Shown here: positions 43,996 to 55,387 of the stretch, piece by piece | Layout: every line of letters begins with the position of its first letter | Position numbering within the stretch: position 1 is the stretch's first letter | DNA from: Gambelia wislizenii | Lineage: Eukaryota > Chordata > Lepidosauria > Squamata > Crotaphytidae | Reading direction: 5' to 3' | DNA length: 64,000 nt | NCBI GenBank assembly: GCA_030847615.1 | Contig: JAUMIR010000002.1 | Location: forward strand, 202,785,809-202,849,808 | The notes under the pieces: model-generated | Told to the model about the DNA's origin: nothing | Databases searched by the model: none | Seen by the model: the letters and a program-made list of their open reading frames with translations, nothing else | Made by a program: the position numbers and the translations under genes

Positions 43996-44106
43996 GGCTA
44001 AATCCAATTTGAATCCCAACTGGAGTAGACCTTTATTCAAGTAGTGACAAACAAGTCCCATTCATTGCAATGGGACTATTCTAGTTGAGACTAAAATGGG
44101 ATTTAG
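43996..44106. repeat. Old interspersed repeat, family N
   Basis: 'ctaaatccaatttgaatccc' is mirrored by 'gactaaaatgggatttag', with 'agtcccattcattgcaatgggact' as central palindrome. Confidence 0.55.
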
Positions 44107-44111
44107 GGTTT

Positions 44112-44946
44112 TATCACACTACAGTACACTGTTACAGTGCTACTAGCTATACTCAGTGTAACATACACTGTTCCCCCCCCGTGCGTTACACCCCCCATGG
44201 TACACATGTCACTCCCCCATACTGCCCTCCCTGTGCTCGCGCCGCCCTTCCCGTGCCACCCTGCCTGTGCTGCCTCGTGCCGCCCTCTCCATGCTTGCAC
44301 CACCCTCCCTGCACCCGTTGCCTACATATGCCACCCTCCCCCCACCCCATGCCTCCACATGCTGCCCTCCCCGCACTCACACCACCCTCCCCACACTTTG
44401 TGCCTTCATGTGCCACCCTCCCTGCACTCGCACCGCCCTCCCTGCAACCCATGCTGCCCTGTGCCACTCTCCCTGCACTCGTGCAACCCTCCCCACACCC
44501 CGTGCTGCCCTCCCTGCACTCACACTGCCCTCCCTGCACCCCATATATGCTGCACACACACCGTGCTACACCCCCCCATGCTACTCACACCCCCTCTACC
44601 TCCGCCATGTTTAGAAAGGAGTGAAATTTCCACATGGTCCTGTCCCCAGTGTGTTGATTGGCTGCCCAACAGAGTTTTGATTGGTTGATCAGTTTCCTAA
44701 GCAGCCAATCAGCACACTGGAAACGGCAACACACCTAAGATCAATATATAGATAGATTATTCCTCTTTAACTGCTATGGCTGCCTCCTGTGGGATTCTGA
44801 GGTTTGTAGTTTAATGAGGCCTAAGAGAACTCTGGCTGAGAATGTTAAATGCCCCTCCCTAAACTGCAAATCCCAGGATTCCACAAGTGGTAGCCAGAGC
44901 AGTTAAAGTGGAATAATAGCGCTATTACAGTGTAGTGTGATATTCA
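44112..44946. mobile_element. Palindromic MITE, family M, split by a GC-rich insert
   Basis: Left end 'tatcacactacagtacactgttacagtgctac' and right end 'gctattacagtgtagtgtgata'. The left arm stops at about 44150 and the M body resumes at about 44757. The ~600 bp between them holds the C-rich minisatellite and a unique stretch with 'gttgattggctg' and mirrored 'cagccaatcagcac'. Confidence 0.75.
44222..44616 (+). repeat. C-rich minisatellite, unit about 20-27 bp
   Basis: Roughly 15 imperfect units of 'ccctccctgcactcgcac(c)g' type. Long overlapping frames in several registers over this array (proline, cysteine and histidine rich) follow from its composition. Confidence 0.8.
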
Positions 44947-45597
44947 TGTTAATCATATAACTTTAAATAATTACTTCTTTAAAGTAACTTTCCCAGCTTG
45001 GAAGAGTAAGCTACATCAATAGCTGTGAAGTGATTGTGAGAGAATGGCATCATAAATGGTGAGCTGAAAACAGCTGGAGAACATGACAACACCTCTTGGC
45101 TTGAAAAAGGACAGAAAGGGTTTGTCAAGGAAGGAAGGAAGAGAGCAGAGGGAAGACTGGCTCCTTTTTTCCTGACAGATACTCTGTATGGTTAATATTT
45201 TCATAACATACACAAATTTAAAGCAGCGCTGCCTTTACACTAAATGAGATTTTCTGCCTGTAATGCTGTTTGTTCAGCACAGAATTTTCAGTCAAGAAAA
45301 AGATGGCAGCAGCAAGAGCTTGAGGTAAGAATGCAGCCTTTTTACAGCAGAACAAAAATGACACCAAGAAATGACACGTGAGAAATATGTACAACTGCAG
45401 AGAAAAATGGGACATGATGTACTTCGCTAGCTACTCTACGGTGAGTGGTTTAATTAACACTCCTTGCCTCATACTCAGAACAGACAGTTCTCCTAAGGCC
45501 TATTTCTGAGCAACCTCAGAGTTTCATGAAGGTTCCTCCTTCCTCCAACAACATTTCCCATTCAGGCCAGGAGTCAGGAAAGAGTCAGGATCTACTA
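44947..45597. other. No recognised gene or repeat
   Basis: Unassigned. Confidence 0.4.
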
Positions 45598-45787
45598 CAG
45601 TTGTCCCTCCGTATCCATGGATTTAAGTATTCATGGCTTGAAAATATTCTTTAAAAAAATAATCCAAAAAGCAAACCTTGATTTTACCATCTTATATAAG
45701 GGACACCATTTTGCTATGCCATTGCAGATAATGGGACTTGAGTATTCACGGATTTTGGTATCCACAGCGAATATGAAGGGACAACTG
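45598..45787 (+). mobile_element. Tigger-like MITE, family B
   Basis: Ends 'cagttgtccctccgtatcc' and 'gaatatgaagggacaactg', TA on both sides. It lacks about 20 bp near the right end that the 42811 copy has. Confidence 0.9.
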
Positions 45788-45789
45788 TA

Positions 45790-46371
45790 TATGACTGTTT
45801 ACATAGCTGCCAGTTAGTGACAAAACTTTCCAAATGTCTCCGCAGCTTTCTGCCTTTTAACACCAGCCTGACATGTGGATATTAGCAGGTGACCATTGTG
45901 AAAACCTTTTCCTGATAATGTCTGCAAATCATAAGAACAGAGCTAATTGTTCTGTTCTGGTGGGTTCTCAGCACTAGTTGTTCTTAATGGTAAGGTTCAC
46001 GTGCTCACAGACTATTGTAGTCCTGTTCAGAAATATACTTCAGGATAAGTGAAGGTAGGTGGGGGAGGTTCAGGGTCAGGAGTAGGAACACACCCTACAT
46101 GTTGAAAATATAGTGTATACGTAGGCTTGTTTGTGGTTGTAGTTCCTGATTTCTGCACAGTTTCACATCTTGTGTATGGAGCCTACACATGTAGAATCTA
46201 TTCATATAATCAGCTCAGCTTGTTTGTAGGTCAGGTATAGGACCTTTGGGCAAGATTACAATTTCTCACATATGTAAACTCACTCACACTGATTATGGGG
46301 TCTGAAGAAGGATCCTGTATTTCACATGTTGAATCACTATGCCTCTTTCATATCAGAAGCAGGCTCCTGGG
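45790..46371. other. No recognised gene or repeat
   Basis: Unassigned. Confidence 0.4.
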
Positions 46372-46592
46372 GCCCATTCACACTATGCAATTATAGCACT
46401 ATGACTCCACTTTAACAGCCCAGGTTCCACCCTATGGAATCCTGTGATTGGCAGTGGTGGGCAGGGCCTTTAGAATCCTCAGCCAGGCAGTGCCTCTGGT
46501 GCCTCTGGCCAAACTAAAAATCCCAGGATTTCATAGGAGGCAGCCATGGCAGTTAAACCATAGTGCTATAACTATGTAGTGAAAGCTCAGTC
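46372..46592. mobile_element. Palindromic MITE, family M
   Basis: 'cattcacactatgcaattatagcactatg' is mirrored by 'catagtgctataactatgtagtg', and 'ccactttaac' by 'gttaaa'. Confidence 0.7.
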
Positions 46593-46684
46593 TTGAGAAG
46601 CTCAGTTATCCACTTTAGTCCTCTTCTCTAACTGAAGTCTTATAATCCTTTCTTCTATTTTCCTTCCTTCCCTTCTTCCCCAAA

Positions 46685-46713
46685 CACTTCCAACTCTATG
46701 ATTCTATGATTCT
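46685..46713 (+). mobile_element. CR1 terminal tail only
   Basis: 'ccaactctatgattctatg' plus one more ATTCTAT unit: the last ~30 bp of a CR1 3' end. Confidence 0.55.
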
Positions 46714-48356
46714 ATATGCACACACATTCCTCTCCATGTGCCATTGGCACAGAAGCAATTGTGTTTTCCCTGTATCTGGGAGTCTTCTGAGAGTTTTCAC
46801 ATATGAAGCTTAAATTTCACATATGAGGCTTTTGATGAAATCCTCCAGCGGTGTGAGCATGAAACCAACATTGCCCAAAATGTACAGTTTTAAAATGGCT
46901 AGATTCTATTTTTTTTTTAATCTCACATTGTCACATAGAAGAAAGTGACACTAGTGTGACTCAAGGGCATAATTAAACTGCAAGAATTAATTATTGCTTA
47001 TTGCTTGGTGGGCAATAAGGATGGCATGCCTTTTTCTTTTCTTTTCTTTTTTTTGCCACATTGGAACATCTCTGCCAACAGAGATATGAAATGTTGGCTC
47101 GCCTGCATTGCAGGCCTCAGATGTGCTCCTTTGGGAAGACAAAGGGCTAGAGTTGCTATCCAGCTTTTGAGAAGCCTCATCAGTTTTTGAACATTTGAGC
47201 CATCTGTCAGATGACTGAAAGCTCATGACAGAGGAAGAACAGAGCCTTTTATATGGGCTCTAACTCCTGACCTGCCTCTGTTTCCTGAATCTAGCTATCT
47301 GTGCCTTGTTAGGAATTTGCAACCATATTTAAATGATTTGAAAAGCCCTTTTAACTCTTCTCATACAGAAAAGCTTGTGAGCATTCTTTTTTTCTTTCTT
47401 TTTCAAAGCAGTGATTCACGTATAACTCCTTGTCATCCAAAGCTGGAAGTGATGACTTTCCCATCTCCAGGAAAGACGCCCAAGGCAGGAGGATGAGAGC
47501 TGTGGCCTGTACTGATGATCACTGTCCTCCCCAGTCATTCAGGAACCAGATGGCAGAAGATGGCTAAGGCCTCTGTCTTGGAGGCCAGCCAGGGGTGTGA
47601 TTCCTGGAGTTTGGGAAAATATTTACCCCCAAGGGAGAAGGGAATATGACCTCTCTTGTCAACAACACTGTACTCCAAGCAAGCTGAGCATGTTAGAGCA
47701 TGGTTCATCATATGACAGCAAGAGAGGCAGATGGCTGGGGAGGGACAGGGATTGTCACCATGTGTGGAATATTAAGACAGCTTCCAGAACCGTATACAAT
47801 GTTGATGCATATACTAGAAAAATCCACCAATATGCCTCCTATAGTGGAATATATATATAAAAAACTAAATAAAGAGCATTTTCTTATCTTGGGGTAGTAT
47901 TTCTCACTATGCCTAATAAAGCTACATCTGTTTATTTAAAGCATTTTTATTCACCCCCGCAAAGCAATATACCCAAGAAGAGCAAGGGAAAATTCAGATA
48001 GGATACCTACATTAATAAACTTTGAGACATGTCTCTTCGAATCACACACTCATTCAAAAGTGGGAAACATTATTTGAGGCAAGGGCTACCCACCTACAAG
48101 CTCTCAGCTGCCTGGATCATGTCAAGGGCTGCAGTGGCCATGACCCCTGACATCCCTAGTCCCTGAGGACCCAGCTTTGCTGTGTGTGAAGGCACCCATT
48201 ACAGGAACCTTCCTGGAGCTTACACTTACCTCAAGGACCTAGCAGTGCTGTGTGTAGAGAAAAGCCAGTGCTAGAGAAAGCCCATGTGTTAGTAAAGCCA
48301 GTGGGGATGATGTGAGGCAGGTGAAGCACCATTTCTGCTGTTATATCCCACCAGAG
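46714..48356. other. No recognised gene or repeat
   Basis: About 1.6 kb without an assignable repeat, the longest such stretch. Frames up to 87 residues show no family features. A direct repeat 'aattcacatatgaagct' / 'ttcacatatgaggct' lies near 46800-46830. Confidence 0.45.
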
Positions 48357-48739
48357 ATATACCCTCCAACTGTCCTGATTTGTCAGTGACCGTCCTGATT
48401 AATCCTCTGTTGTCCCACTTTTTTCAGCTGCTTTTAAAATGTCCCAGTTTCTCCCTCCTTCCTACTCTCCCCCTTTGTCCTCAGCTTACTTCAGTTGCTG
48501 CAAACTGATTTCACAATGCAAAAGTAGTTTGCACTCAGTTAACTTAGCAGAGGGAAGAAGAGGTGAGGGGATGGAGTCTTGCCTTTCCCAGTAGGCTCAG
48601 GCAAAAGCAAACTGATCAGTCTCTCCTAGCTTGTGCATTAGTTTTCCTCATTAATACGTTTTGCCATCTTGACCACACTATGATGTTGCTTGGCCACATG
48701 TGCCCTGTTTTTTATCTGTGAAATATTGGAGGGAGGGTA
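48357..48739 (+). mobile_element. MITE, family J
   Basis: Ends ATACCCTCCAACTG and 'attggagggagggtat' are imperfect inverted repeats. Matches 6318-6632 in reverse ('gtcctgatttgtcag', 'gtctccctcctt'-like blocks, 'cttttgccatcttgacc'). Confidence 0.65.
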
Positions 48740-48942
48740 TTCTGGGATCCCCTGCCTTCACATTCGCAAAAGCAAGATGTAGAATTTGCCTGTGTGCCTC
48801 TTGCCCTCCCCATTGGGAGGGTCAGCAATATGTGGGGGAAACTCCACATGCAGAAATAAGGGTTAGGGGAGGGACTGGTAGATGGTTCAGATGAGTTTCC
48901 TCCACAGGCAGGATTAGGTTCAGGGGGTGGATGCCCCCCTTC

Positions 48943-49564
48943 CAGTGATGTATTCAAGTCTTTTACTCCAAGTCTCAAGTTGAGTCTTAAGTCTCTACCT
49001 TCAAGTCTCAAGTCAAGTCTCAAGTCTTTGCAAGATGTTTTCAAGTTGAGTCTCAAGTCTGGGAACCAACTTTAACAGAAAAAAAGGAGGTGGTGGTGGG
49101 GTGTGTGGGGGAGTGAAGCTTCACTAACTAGAAAATCAAGAAGACCTGCACAAAGTTCAGGTAAAAAAATTAAGTTATCATCTAATGTGTTAGGCAACAG
49201 GCTTGAGGTGGGGCCTGAGGTCTGCTTGGCAGCCTGTCCCTCCTGCACATTGGAGGAGCCTTCTAAAGCTTTTCCACCTCAAGCCTGTTGCTTAATGCAT
49301 TTGCTGTTACCGCTTCCGTCACGTGAGCGGTAGGCAAAAAGCAGTGAGATCATGGAAGCGTTGTTCAACGGAGGAAAACTGTTTTCCGTTCCATAACGTT
49401 TCTGGATGAATGTGTTACATTACTAAACCAAGGTCAGAAAGCGGGCTGCTAAAAATATTCTAGTTGAGAGTCAAGTCAGTGCGTCGTTTATTGTCGAGTG
49501 GAGTCCAAGTTGAGTCATTGAACCAACTTGAGTCTGAGCTAATTGACTTGAATCTACATCACTG
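48943..49564. mobile_element. hAT element with AAGTC-rich ends
   Basis: Ends CAGTGATGTATTCAAGTC and 'gacttgaatctacatcactg' are inverted repeats. The flanking 8-mers 'cccccttc' (48935-48942) and 'cctccttc' (49565-49572) match at 7 of 8 positions, a hAT-type target duplication. Subterminal arrays of 'aagtctc' units follow on both sides (48960-49065, 49465-49545). No transposase frame, so non-autonomous. Confidence 0.85.
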
Positions 49565-49595
49565 CCTCCTTCTCTCCATTAGTTATAGCTACTTA

Positions 49596-50144
49596 GGACT
49601 TTATCAGAGCACCCTCCTTTTCTGTTCTTTTGCCGGCATAATTTGTGATGTTTTTATGTTGGCAAAAGAACCCCCTTTACCACACTTACCTTCTATCCCA
49701 TCCAAAGGCAGCCCCAGCAGTGACGGAGGAGTGAACAGAGCTCCGTTCACTTCCTTGAATGAATCTCGGCAATTTTCGCGAGAAGACGCAAGTGTGTGTG
49801 TGTGTGGAAGTACAGCAAAGCACAAAAACACACTTAAAAAGTCCCAAGTAAATAGGTGTGGGTCATAAAAAGAGCGTCCCCTACCTGGCTGTTGCAATCT
49901 CACCCAGAAGTGTTTGCCCATTGACACTGCATTCATGTGAGTACAGTGGTGTGAGAATTCAAACGCCTGCAATGCCGACAGCAAATCGCCATGGCCGATC
50001 TATTGATGGCTTGGGCTGCCAATAAAAAAGTATGGCTTTTTAACAATATATGATTGCAAAAGGGCGACATCATCTGGTATGTGCGCTCTTTCGCAATCAT
50101 TAGGCATCCTTATGATGCTGTATTTTCCTGGTTTGATAAAGTCC
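49596..50144 (-). mobile_element. Harbinger-like MITE, family E
   Basis: Ends GGACTTTATCAGAG / GTTTGATAAAGTCC with TTA on both sides. In reverse it matches the 11976 and 17464 copies: 'ggcaaaagaacccccttt', 'aggtgtgggtcataaaaagag', 'caatctcacccagaagtg', 'attgatggcttgggctgcca' and 'gattgcaaaagggcgac'. Confidence 0.85.
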
Positions 50145-51423
50145 TTAAAAGCAGCATGGAAGGGGGAGAATCAAGATACAAGTCTCAAGTTAAGAAAGCT
50201 CAAGATACAAGTCAGCAGGAAGAAAGGATGTAAAAACAATATTTTTATTTTATTTTAACCTAATCCAACAAATAATAAACAACAATAAAAAATAAACAAC
50301 AACATCACATTTCAATCAAAACAAACAAAAAAAAAAAGTAGGAGGGGAATTGGTTACACAGATTTCAGAATGCTACCAAGAAGGCCTCTTGGGAGACAGG
50401 CATCTTGGGCATGTTAGTGTATCCAGTCTTAACAGTAGGGACTTGAGAAGGACCCAGAAGCATATTTTACAGGTTTATATTGGTGATGGCAGTCTTTCAA
50501 ATAACCTAACTCCAAGCAACCTAATACTTTACAGGTGAAGCCCAGTGCTTTTAACTGAAGCTTATGAGCATGTGGAGGCCACAGCTACATACTGTGACAG
50601 TAGCAAGCTGCCTGGACTGGGGGCAATTCATGTTTCTCAGTGAAACATTTAACAGTGGGGTGATGAATCTTCTCAGGGTTTAGGCTAAACAGCTTCAGAA
50701 CAGCTTCAATATCTTGGATATCTCCTTTCAAGCTTGGACTAAAACCCAGAGGAGATTTACTACCCACACCAGCCAGCCACCAGATTTGGCAGCTGTTGTG
50801 TGTTGTGTGGGGAGGTTATAATAGGAGTGCTACATGCAGAAGCCAGAAATTGCCAGTGTATGTCTGTGTGTATGTGTGTTTGTGCAAGGGCATGTGAGCT
50901 GGTCCAGGATCTAAGGCATGTTAAATATTTGTGTATACAGCTTCTGAGACCCAAGGCCATATGTGCAAGACCTGTTCCAGGAAATGGCTGAGGGAAGCCA
51001 GGCTTCTGAGTTCCCGACAGCAGTATCCACTGTTGTTTGCTTCAATAGCAGCAAATCAATGGGGGCCTGATCCCAACCAGAACAAGACCTCCCTGTTCAC
51101 TGGCCATTTACTCACTATAATTTTCATTATACTGGGAAGGGGGGGATGTGAAGATGCAAAGAGCTTTTCCACATCAACAGGTCCATATTATGTGTGTAAT
51201 TTTGTCAGGATGTAAAGTTTTTAACTCTTCATGTATGAGGAAGAGATTGCTTAGATGCCTTTCTTCAGGGTACTGATTCTGTTACAAGGCTATTGCATTT
51301 TTAAGTACTCTAAGTGATGTTTAAGCTGTCAAACAGCATGGTGCATTATATTTTGCTAGTGCACATTAGACTTATGCCTTTCAAGTGAGAGAACACATGC
51401 AGAAAAATTAAAATTGGGGAATA
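50145..51423. other. No gene; AAGTC remnant and A-rich tract
   Basis: 50165-50215 has 'acaagtctcaagtt' and 'gatacaagtcag' segments, likely a remnant of the AAGTC-rich hAT family. 50235-50335 is A-rich with AACAATAA units. The rest is unassigned. Confidence 0.45.
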
Positions 51424-51650
51424 CAGGTTGACCCCCGCATCCACGGATTTGGTATACACGGTTTCACTTATCCATGTCTGGGGAAAAAAATTCTTTCTAG
51501 GCATTTCTAGCTCCTCCAGCACAATTCTATGGTAAACTTCTGACATTGTCTCATTGAAAACAATAGGGTTAACTATTATCCACGGTTTCAGGTATCCATG
51601 GAGTGTGTGTGTCTTGGAATGTATCCCGTGTGAATATGGGTCTCAACCTG
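51424..51650 (+). mobile_element. Tigger-like MITE, family C
   Basis: Ends 'caggttgacccccgcatcc' and 'gaatatgggtctcaacctg', TA on both sides (51422-51423, 51651-51652). Confidence 0.85.
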
Positions 51651-51727
51651 TACCAGCACCAGAAGGGCTTCACCCTTCTTCCACAAGAGTGCCCCACTAT
51701 TTTGTAGGCTTTTTTGTTTTTTAAATG

Positions 51728-52004
51728 GAGCCATGGTGGCGCAGTGGTTAAATGCCAGTACTGCAAGCCACCACGTCGCAAGTTCGATTCCAGCGGGCTC
51801 CAAGGTTCACTCAGCCTTCCATCCTTTCGTAGGTCAGTAAATTGAGTACCCAGCTTGTGGGGGGCAATTAGCTAACACACATTGGAAACTGTTTAATGCA
51901 GTGTAGATGTGTAAATAGCTATTGCTTAAAACAATTTGTAAGCCGCTCTGATAGCCTTGTGGCTGAAGAGCGGGGTATAAATAAATAAATAAATAAAATA
52001 AAAA
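51728..52004 (+). mobile_element. tRNA-derived SINE with L2-like tail
   Basis: A-box-like 'tggcgcagtggtt' near 51736, B-box-like 'agttcgattcc' near 51780, body as in the 2446 copy and an ATAA tail to about 52004. The two copies differ at few sites, so they are likely young and of one subfamily. Confidence 0.9.
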
Positions 52005-52633
52005 TTCTCTCACAGCACTGAGGCACATCCTGCTCCTGAATTAGCATTTGTTTAAGTGGCAAATGAGAGCAATAGTTTTTTTTTTCTTTTAGAAAGGCTA
52101 TCTCCATCCATTTGTGAGGACAGCATATCCTCCTGTATGGATATGGGGACAGGATTACCTTCTAAATAGATCACTGACCTCAACATTTTGCTCCTGTACT
52201 GGGGAGGTGAAAAGCAGGGAGGTCTTGTTGGGCTCCCTTTATGAGAGACATTATAAGATGGGAGACTGGCAGGGGGAAGGGTTTGTCACACTGGGAGGCA
52301 GGTGTTCTCAGGTGAGTGTAGGAGGGGAACAGAAACCTTGCAAAGCTTGCTCAATGTAAATTTTTCAAAAATTGGGTGGGGACTTGTTTGTTCAGATTCT
52401 GTCTTCGCTCATCAGCAGTGTTAGAGACACCTTATAGCACAATCATTAAACACAGCAATTAATAAAAACATCTTGTCAACTAATTCACGATTATGTAACT
52501 CTGTACAACTGAGGAAGTTCATGTCACACAGCTGGGGCTATTCACCCTGCCCCCGTCATCATGAGAAAGATTCAAAAAGTGGGCTTCCTTCAGCATTGCT
52601 GGGAAAGGACTCTCTGCCTGCTTGAAGCAGACC
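52005..52633. other. No recognised gene or repeat
   Basis: Unassigned. Confidence 0.4.
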
Positions 52634-52878
52634 AGTTGGGGGCCATTCACACTACAGAATTATAGCGTTATGATTCCACTTTAACTGGCTCAGCAGTGTC
52701 CTATGGAATTCTGGGATCTGCAGTTTAAGGAGGAGGGGCATATGGAATTCTCCGCCAGAGAGCTCCTCTGACCAAACTTCAACCCTCCCACCCCTCCCAA
52801 GATTCCATAGGAGGCAGCTGTGGAATCCCAACTAAAGTGGGATCCTCATTTTCCAATGTGTAGTGTAAAAGGGGCCCT
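52634..52878. mobile_element. Palindromic MITE, family M
   Basis: 'gggggccattcacactacagaa' at the left and 'ccaatgtgtagtgtaaaagggg' at the right are the arms, with 'ttctgggatctgcagttta' inside. Confidence 0.65.
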
Positions 52879-53558
52879 CAGAAGGAGAAGAGGTCTGCAT
52901 GACCTGATCTTTGTCTTCCTGGAAGGACATCGTGCCTTTGGGAGGGGCCTTCCATTTCCTAAGTTACTGGGACCACAACAGCTGCATAAGAATTCTTAAC
53001 TTCCCAGGTTTGCCTTAAGTCTTTCCTTCCCCTTATGGCTGTCTCTGTGCTTCATTCTGATGTACCTTTAAGTGGGCAGTAATCTGAGTCCCTTAGCTCA
53101 GTAGCCTGCATTGTAATTTGTGGAGGTAGGAGGAATCATTATTATTGACTGAGTCCACAGGAATAGCAAGTATGAAAGGAAGAAAGAGAACTCCGTGGTT
53201 CTTGCCAACCCACTGAGATGTAAAAGGAAAGCTTAGCCAGGGCTTTCTTGGCTGAACTGTCGTCCCCCAGCCACGACACGTCTGGCTCTTGCCACAGGCT
53301 CCATCACAGTGTGCTTCAACCATGACCTTGGCAGGCGTCTTCTGCCTCTTCCTTTCTCTGACCAACAGAACTTGCTGGCCTGTGCCTATGATTCAGTTTC
53401 CCCCCTCTTGTCCTGCCAATCTCCTCTGGGGAAGTTTACAGAAATCACTGTTGTTTGAAGAACATATTAGTCATGATTCTTTGCTGGGCTTCCCAGGACA
53501 AAATCAGCAACAAAGGCATCGGTGTAAGGATTCTGTGTGTGCGCACACATGCACATGC

Positions 53559-53604
<46 letters not shown>
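52879..53604. other. No gene; (GA)n at 53563-53601
   Basis: Ends in about 39 bp of GA microsatellite preceded by GT and CA runs. The 171-residue minus-strand frame through the microsatellite is a low-complexity artefact. Confidence 0.5.
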
Positions 53605-54325
53605 GGCTTGTCTACACTGCTGAAAAATGCCGTACCCTCCGAATCCAATAATGCTGGCAGTCCAGATGACATACAGCTCCTTCCAGTGAGAATCTGGAGT
53701 TTTTTCAGCTATAACCCAACTTTGCCGCACACTAAGCAAAGTTGAGGGAAAGTCCTCTGTTTCCCAGAAACCCTGGAGTGCTTTGGGTTCAGCTGGCGTG
53801 TGGACAGCTAGACCAGGTTCCATTCGGTAAAACCAGTTTTCCACACCAAAAGCCACACCATCCCCCTTCCCCACACTTAGCAGCACAAGGAAAGGGGATG
53901 GATTGCCGCTGTGGAAAATCTGTCTGGTGCGTGGGCGCTTCAGTTGAGGCCAGAAATGGGCACCTGGACATGTGATCAACAAGGAAGTGGTTGCTCTACC
54001 CTCTCCTCCCTGATCACATGGGCTGCCTATCTGCCCTCAGCAGAAACAGTGGTGTTCTGGTCAGGCTTTCCGTGGAGCTCCAGCTCACAAGGAGGAGGTG
54101 GCTCTGATGAGACCCCTCACTTTCCCTGTGCTCCCACTGCCTCACCAGCCAAACAGTCATGGAAAGCCTGCCCAGCATGGTCACTTCTGCTGAGGGCAGA
54201 AACGGGGCTCCTGTGTGGTCAATGAGGAGGAGATAGAGCAACCACCTCCTTGTTGATAACGTGTTCTGACCCCATCATAATACTCCGGGCTGGCCGCAGA
54301 TTAAGCAGCCAGTGTAGACAAGCCC
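53605..54325. mobile_element. MITE, family F
   Basis: Ends GGCTTGTCTACACTG and 'cagtgtagacaagccc'. Inside, 'ttgctctaccctctcctcc...atctgccctcagcagaaac' (53990-54048) is mirrored by 'ctgctgagggcag...ggaggagatagagcaa' (54190-54241), a large internal inverted repeat. Confidence 0.75.
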
Positions 54326-54387
54326 AGAGTCAGCATGTCTAACATCCCAGTCTCCTGTTCCCACTTCTCCCTCACTCTCAACCAGTC

Positions 54388-55386
54388 ACAGGAGGATTCA
54401 GAAAATCGGAAATGTAAACAGTGTGGGACAAAAAGTCTCGGTACTGGGATGACTGGAAATGGTGACTGGGGGCTGGCTTAGAGCTCAGGGACCAGAAAAG
54501 GAGGGGTCAGTCACCCGTTCAACAGATCCAGCCTCACCAGCCGAAAACAAAGGCATCCCTTCCAGCTGCACGAAGGTTGATGTGTGTGTGCGCGTGTGAG
54601 CTTGTACTCACTCACCTTTTTAAATGGATTTCTACACTGCAAACCCTTCAGCTTTATCTTTTCCTCAACTGCATGTTACAGAGAGATCGTGGTAGCCCAT
54701 TCATCCCCTGCCTTGGTCACCTGCCTGGCACATTAAAATATTCAAGACTCTGAGCGAATTAGCACCCTTTAATTCCCCCTCTCTGTGTTTGTGTCTTTAA
54801 AAACGCCTGCCTATAGCCGCTTGAAATCTCTGCAGCCGTAGGGGTTAATATTTTAAAGAGGCAAGAGGAAACCCAAGCAGCTTGATTTCAAAAGGAAAGC
54901 ACTCAGCTTGCTTTCAAAGCACTCAGCTTGATTTCAAAGCACTCAGCTTGATTTCAAAAGGAAAGCCCTGCGTCTGAGCGAAAGATCTGTCTGGATCTTT
55001 CAAAATGCTTTCTGCCTCTTCTGAAAGGGTTAAAATGTTCAAGAAGCAAGGGGGAATAACAAACCTCTGCCCCCCTCTCTCTCCCCCCCCCCAGCCAGCC
55101 AATAGCATCGCTCGTGGCACGCAACTCTAAAGGAAGTGCGTCAGTGCGTCACCGAGGTTGTGAAAACACGAGTAACCGCATCTTTGATTGACAGCCCAAA
55201 TAAATAAATAAATAAATAAAAAATAAAACCTAAACAAAATCGGAACTATGGACGTGTAAATATCAGTCACGGGACCACTCGGGATATCCAGATCAGAGAC
55301 ATAAATCGTATAAACAGCGAGGGACGGATTCGTGATCACTATGTCACGGTAGGCACCGCGACAATTTCTGTAGTGTAACTGGCACC
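54388..55386. mobile_element. Family K element, left-truncated
   Basis: Matches 21337-22403 over its length with small indels, including a locally duplicated 'cactcagcttgatttcaaa' segment (about 54900-54960, three partial copies) that the first copy lacks. The left ~115 bp are absent. The right end 'tagtgtaactggca' is present and abuts RTE-like sequence. Confidence 0.75.
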
Positions 55387-55387
55387 A

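Noticed and set aside
44085..44688. Frames of 115-183 residues rich in Pro, Cys and His
   Set aside because: They lie on a C-rich minisatellite inside a MITE; all registers on both strands are open and none resembles a protein family.
53467..53982. 171-residue minus-strand frame
   Set aside because: It runs through a (GA)n microsatellite and family F MITE sequence, giving a Ser-Leu run; no protein family is recognisable.
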